Part shown: positions 14,240 to 16,729 of the stretch, in pieces
How positions within the stretch are numbered: position 1 is the stretch's first letter
How the letters are laid out: the number at the start of each line of letters is the position of its first letter
From: Candidatus Dormiibacterota bacterium
GTDB lineage: Bacteria > Chloroflexota > Dormibacteria > Dormibacterales > Dormibacteraceae
NCBI GenBank assembly: GCA_955652585.1
Contig: CATPBF010000114.1
Location: forward strand, 1-16,729
Length of the DNA: 16,729 nucleotides
Direction: 5' to 3'
Program-made: the position numbers and the translations under genes
Notes under the pieces: generated by a model
Database searches by the model: none
What the model was told of the DNA's origin: nothing
What the model saw: only the letters and a program-made list of their open reading frames with translations

Positions 14240-15011
14240 CGTGACCCTCCTTGGCGGCGGGCGGCCTTGAATCCCTGGCTGGGTCGAGCATGTCGATCTG
14301 AGCCGCCTGACGGTCGAGGCGGTAGCCGATACCACGCACGGTCACGATCTCGAACGGCGCGCGCCCGGCGAACTTCTCGCGCAGCCAGCGAATGTGCACG
14401 TCGACGGTCTTCCGCTCACCTGTGAACTCACGACCCCACACGTTCTCCAGCAATGAGTCACGAGTGTGAACACGACCCGGGAACGCAAGGAGATATGACA
14501 GGAGGTCGAACTCGCGGGCCGTCAGCTTGACGTCGCTACCGTCGAGGATCACCCTCCGCGCGGCGCGGTTGATGCTGAAGGCGCCGATCGAGTCGTGCTC
14601 CGGTACGGCCTTGGGCTCGTTGGCGTCGGGTTGGGCGCGGCGGAGGACCGCATGCACGCGGGCCAGGACCTCGCGAATCGAGAAGGGTTTGGTGATGTAG
14701 TCGTCAGCTCCGAGCTCGAGCCCGACGATCTTGTCGACCTCCGAGTCCTTGGCGGTGATGATGATGATCGGCACGCGGCTGCTTTTGCGCAGGGCTCGGC
14801 AGAAATCAAATCCACTCATCCCGGGCAGCATCAGGTCGAGGAGGACGAGGTCCGGCCGCGAGGTTCGCGCCGTGCGCAGGCCCGATGCGCCGTCGCTGGC
14901 CTCCTGCACAGAAAAGCCGGCGGCGGTGAGGTTGTACTTGAGCATGTCGCGGATGCCCTCGTCGTCCTCGACAACGAGGACGCGGCCGGAGTTGGCGGCC
15001 GCGCGACTCAT
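14220..15011 (-). CDS. phoB: PhoB/PhoP-type response regulator of the phosphate regulon
   Basis: 263-residue regulator, receiver about 9-125 and winged-helix domain about 142-234. The receiver is complete: acidic cluster Glu15-Asp16-Asp17, phospho-acceptor Asp59 in LVLLDLMLPGMSGFD, Thr87 and Lys108. The effector domain has LTAREFDLLSYLLAFPGRVHT (recognition-domain start), TVDVHIRWLREKF and VRGIGYRLD. A polar tail of about 30 residues follows. Its position between phoU and pstC, with a histidine kinase upstream, argues it is the PhoB/PhoP controlling this operon. ATG 15011 overlaps the phoU stop (ATGA). The frame stays open to 15755 through phoU, but the family start is clear. The intact site contrasts with the regulator at 6761. 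The symbol is by analogy; phoP is equally apt. Confidence 0.9.
   Translation of the reverse strand: MSRAAANSGRVLVVEDDEGIRDMLKYNLTAAGFSVQEASDGASGLRTARTSRPDLVLLDLMLPGMSGFDFCRALRKSSRVPIIIITAKDSEVDKIVGLELGADDYITKPFSIREVLARVHAVLRRAQPDANEPKAVPEHDSIGAFSINRAARRVILDGSDVKLTAREFDLLSYLLAFPGRVHTRDSLLENVWGREFTGERKTVDVHIRWLREKFAGRAPFEIVTVRGIGYRLDRQAAQIDMLDPARDSRPPAAKEGHVGGRGR
14246..14252 (-). promoter_or_regulatory. Strong Shine-Dalgarno (AAGGAGG) fixing the pstC TTG start
   Basis: On the minus strand AAGGAGG is followed by GTCACG and TTG. The motif lies inside the regulator gene's last codons. It shows the organism does use Shine-Dalgarno initiation for internal operon genes, in contrast to the transcription-unit heads. 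Confidence 0.7.
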
Positions 15012-15670
15012 CCCAGCTCTACCACCTGGCCCGTTTCGAGGAAAACGATGTCCTCCGCCACGTTGGTGACCCGGTCTGCGATTCGCTCCAGGTTGTGCGC
15101 AACCAGCAAAAGCGTCACCGCGCGCAGAGCGCCGTCGGGGTCTGGCTTGCCGGTGCCCATCTCGGTGATGAGCTCGTCGAAGACTCGGTGATAGAGACGG
15201 TCGATCTCGTTGTCGCGGCCCGCGACCTCGCGCGCATGCGCCTCGTTCTCGTCGATCAAAGCCTCCAGGATGTCGTGCACCTGGCCGATGGAGAGGTCGC
15301 CCATGAGGCCGAACTCTGCGCGTAGCGGCTTGTCTGGAAGGCCGACAAGAGTCTTGGTCATGCGCGCGATTCGCACTGCGTAGTCGCCCATGCGCTCGAG
15401 CTCGGTCGCGATGTACTGGATTCCCATGAGGCGGCGGAGGTCGCGCGCCACCGGCTGCTGGGTGGCGATGACCATGAAGATCTGCTCGCGGATCTGCTTG
15501 AAGAGCTCGTTGAGGTACTGATCCTGGGAGCGAACCTTCTCGGCTGAAGCGCCATCGCGCCGGCGGAGCGCGTCCAGAGAGGCCTCGATTTGGGCCTCCA
15601 CGACCGTGCCCATGCGGACAACCGATTCGCGAAGGCTCGCCAGCTCTCTTTCGAATGTAAGGCGCGGCAT
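15008..15670 (-). CDS. phoU: Phosphate signalling protein PhoU
   Basis: 220-residue all-helical protein with two PhoU repeats. In the family it binds metal, interacts with PstB and the kinase, and damps phosphate uptake and signalling when phosphate is plentiful. The two metal-site motifs are visible: TELERMGDYAVRIA (89-102) and HNLERIADRVTNVAEDI (192-208). Length is standard. The ATG at 15670 lies 8 nt after the pstB stop with no Shine-Dalgarno, and a small hairpin (15671-15687) spans the junction. The stop overlaps the response regulator start. Lying directly between pstB and the regulator suits its linking role. Confidence 0.94.
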   Translation of the reverse strand: MPRLTFERELASLRESVVRMGTVVEAQIEASLDALRRRDGASAEKVRSQDQYLNELFKQIREQIFMVIATQQPVARDLRRLMGIQYIATELERMGDYAVRIARMTKTLVGLPDKPLRAEFGLMGDLSIGQVHDILEALIDENEAHAREVAGRDNEIDRLYHRVFDELITEMGTGKPDPDGALRAVTLLLVAHNLERIADRVTNVAEDIVFLETGQVVELG

Positions 15671-15687
15671 TTCGGTTTTTAGCCGAA
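15671..15687 (-). other. Small hairpin across the pstB stop / phoU start junction
   Basis: TTCGG-CTAAAAA-CCGAA is a 5-bp stem with a 7-nt A-rich loop holding the pstB TAA stop. It ends directly at the phoU ATG, in the place where a Shine-Dalgarno would lie. It may affect phoU translation or an RNA end; the short stem makes function uncertain. Confidence 0.3.
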
Positions 15688-16518
15688 GCGCCCTGTGATG
15701 TACGCCTCTGTCCTTGGGTCGCGCGGCGCGTTGAAGAGATCGGCGGTGGGGGCAAACTCGATCAGCTCGCCGTGCCGTCCCTCAGGGTTCATCAGCATGA
15801 AGGCTGTGAAGTCGGACACGCGCGCGGCCTGCTGCATGTTGTGCGTAACGATCACGATCGTGTAGTCGCGCGCCAGCTGGACCATGAGGTCTTCGATCTT
15901 CAGGGTGGCCACCGGGTCGAGCGCGGAGCAGGGCTCGTCCATGAGGATCACCTCCGGGCTCACGGCCAGGCAGCGCGCGATCACGAGCCTTTGCTGCTGG
16001 CCGCCCGAGAGCGAGGTGGCGGGTTCGTCGAGGCGGTCCGAGACCTCATCCCATAGGGCTGCGGCCTCCAGGCTGCTTCGCACCAGCTCCTTGACACGAG
16101 TCTTGTTCCAGCCCAGCAGTCGGGGGCCGAAGGCGACGTTGTCGCGGATCGACATCGGGAACGGGCTCGGGCGTTGGAAGACCATGCCCACCTTTTGGCG
16201 CAGGTCGAGGAGTTTGGTCGTGGTCACGATGTCGTTGCCATCCATCAACACTGTGCCTTGCGCACGTGCGCCGGGCACCAGGTCGTACATCCGATTGAAG
16301 ACTCTCAGTAGCGTGGTCTTGCCGCATCCGGAGGGGCCGATGATGGCGGTGATCCTGCGCTCCGGGATGTTGAAAGTCACGTCCTTCAGCGCACGGGTCT
16401 TGCCATAGAAGAAAGAAAGGGAGTCGACCTCGAGCTTCGTACCTGCGGCTCCCGGCATCGCGCGAAGCTCCGGCCTCCCTACTTGCGGCCAGGTAATGAT
16501 CGGTCTAGCGTCCGCCAC
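15679..16518 (-). CDS. pstB: Phosphate ABC transporter ATP-binding protein PstB
   Basis: 279-residue ATPase that powers the Pst importer from the cytoplasmic side. Walker A GPSGCGKTT (61-69), FNRMYDLVPGARAQG (the PstB-specific region after Walker A), Q-loop VFQRPSPFPMSI (113-124), signature LSGGQQQRL (170-178), Walker B VILMDEPCSALDP (190-202) and the switch histidine in IVIVTHNMQQAARVSD. GTG at 16518 gives 20-odd extra N-terminal residues before the core; ATG at 16458 (Met21) is an alternative. TATCCT (16533-16528) lies 9 nt before the GTG, and three 11-bp repeats lie just upstream, so a phosphate-regulated promoter probably starts here. The upstream kinase gene ends 38 nt away. Confidence 0.95.
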   Translation of the reverse strand: MADARPIITWPQVGRPELRAMPGAAGTKLEVDSLSFFYGKTRALKDVTFNIPERRITAIIGPSGCGKTTLLRVFNRMYDLVPGARAQGTVLMDGNDIVTTTKLLDLRQKVGMVFQRPSPFPMSIRDNVAFGPRLLGWNKTRVKELVRSSLEAAALWDEVSDRLDEPATSLSGGQQQRLVIARCLAVSPEVILMDEPCSALDPVATLKIEDLMVQLARDYTIVIVTHNMQQAARVSDFTAFMLMNPEGRHGELIEFAPTADLFNAPRDPRTEAYITGRFG

Positions 16519-16527
16519 CCGCTGCCC

Positions 16528-16572
16528 AGGATAAGCCGTGCCAGGTTAAGGCCGGTTTATGGCTTAGTTAAG
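16528..16572 (-). promoter_or_regulatory. Candidate Pho box (three tandem 11-bp repeats) with -10 box upstream of pstB
   Basis: Read on the minus strand, three adjoining 11-bp units occupy 16572-16540: CTTAACTAAGC, then CATAAACCGGC, then CTTAACCTGGC. Six of eleven positions are identical in all three and the period is exact. TATCCT (16533-16528) starts 10 nt after the last TTAACC, so the repeats replace a -35 element, as at PhoB-activated promoters. PhoB and PhoP sites in other bacteria are direct repeats with 11-bp spacing. The kinase gene's stop codon lies in the middle unit. Confidence 0.55.
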
Positions 16573-16729
16573 ACTTCCGCCGGCAGTGCGATTGTGAACA
16601 CCTGGCCCCCGTCTCGGGCCGTTTCCGTCCAGACCCGGCCTCCAAGCACCTGCACCAGGTGCTTGGTGATCGCCAGGCCCAGGCCGAACCCGCCCGACTC
16701 CCGTGGGCGGGCGCGATCCACCTTGTAGA
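16557..16729 (-). CDS. Sensor histidine kinase, C-terminal fragment cut by window edge (PhoR-like)
   Basis: Only the last 56 complete codons lie in the window. They hold the end of an HATPase_c domain: F-box start YKVDRAR, G2 box GGFGLGLAI (12-20), then the closing strands GGRVWTETA and GQVFTIALPAE, typical of the PhoR/WalK group. It is presumably the partner of the response regulator in the same gene cluster, which would make it the PhoR-type phosphate sensor; the sensing half cannot be seen. It ends 38 nt upstream of pstB, with its stop inside the candidate Pho box. Confidence 0.88.
   Translation of the reverse strand, partial: YKVDRARPRESGGFGLGLAITKHLVQVLGGRVWTETARDGGQVFTIALPAEVLTKP

Noticed and set aside
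14220..15755. A 511-codon open frame extending the PhoB-type regulator upstream
   Set aside because: The extension is the other-frame reading of phoU and has no domain; the receiver starts at ATG 15011.
1..16729. CRISPR arrays, insertion sequences, rRNA, tRNA and toxin-antitoxin or other defence genes
   Set aside because: No regularly spaced repeats, transposase motifs, RNA gene signatures or defence-type domains are visible; nearly all the sequence is accounted for by recognised genes.

Overview
This 16.7 kb, GC-rich window (roughly two-thirds G+C by eye) is densely coding and reads as ordinary chromosome. I see no phage gene, transposase, CRISPR array, tRNA or rRNA. The gene mix suggests a free-living, aerobic or facultative soil-type bacterium of the Terrabacteria, most like Chloroflexota or candidate Dormibacterota, possibly actinobacterial. 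The clues are an MshA-like glycosyltransferase, a FemAB-type aminoacyl transferase, a MurE without the diaminopimelate motif, and many starts with an extended -10 box just upstream and no Shine-Dalgarno. This placement is inference; no marker gene settles it.

Layout. 1-407 (-): C-terminally cut secreted c-type cytochrome. 567-1859 (+): family-4 glycosyltransferase. 1888-5056 (-): a protein with three DUF4388/PATAN-like modules, followed 10 nt later by a lipoprotein with two Ig-like domains and a TolB-like propeller. 5137-7480 (+): histidine phosphatase, FemAB-family protein, and an OmpR-type response regulator whose phospho-acceptor Asp is Glu. 7458-8737 (-): folP-folK. 8763-10250 (+): murE, divergent from folP across only 25 bp. 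10247-11759 (-): thiG-tenI-thiS. 11861-12289 (-): MutT-like Nudix hydrolase. 12441-16729 (-): phosphate operon in the order sensor kinase (cut by the window edge), pstB, phoU, response regulator, pstC, pstA.

How the genes work together. The right-hand third is a phosphate-sensing and uptake module. Kinase and regulator sense and respond, PhoU links the regulator to the transporter, and PstB/PstC/PstA form the ABC importer. The periplasmic phosphate-binding protein PstS is absent from the visible part. Three tandem 11-bp repeats just upstream of pstB look like a Pho box, suggesting autoregulation. The middle holds cofactor genes (two folate genes, three for the thiazole half of thiamine) and cell-wall genes (murE, FemAB).

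Most interesting points: the candidate Pho box with 11-bp periodicity; the orphan regulator with a degenerate phosphorylation site beside an intact regulator in the same window; the recurrent TANNNT-box-near-start arrangement suggesting leaderless transcripts, including a folP/murE divergent promoter with overlapping -10 boxes; the triple DUF4388-like protein; and the MurE/FemAB pair hinting at non-DAP peptidoglycan. I found no clear candidate for an entirely new multi-gene system.
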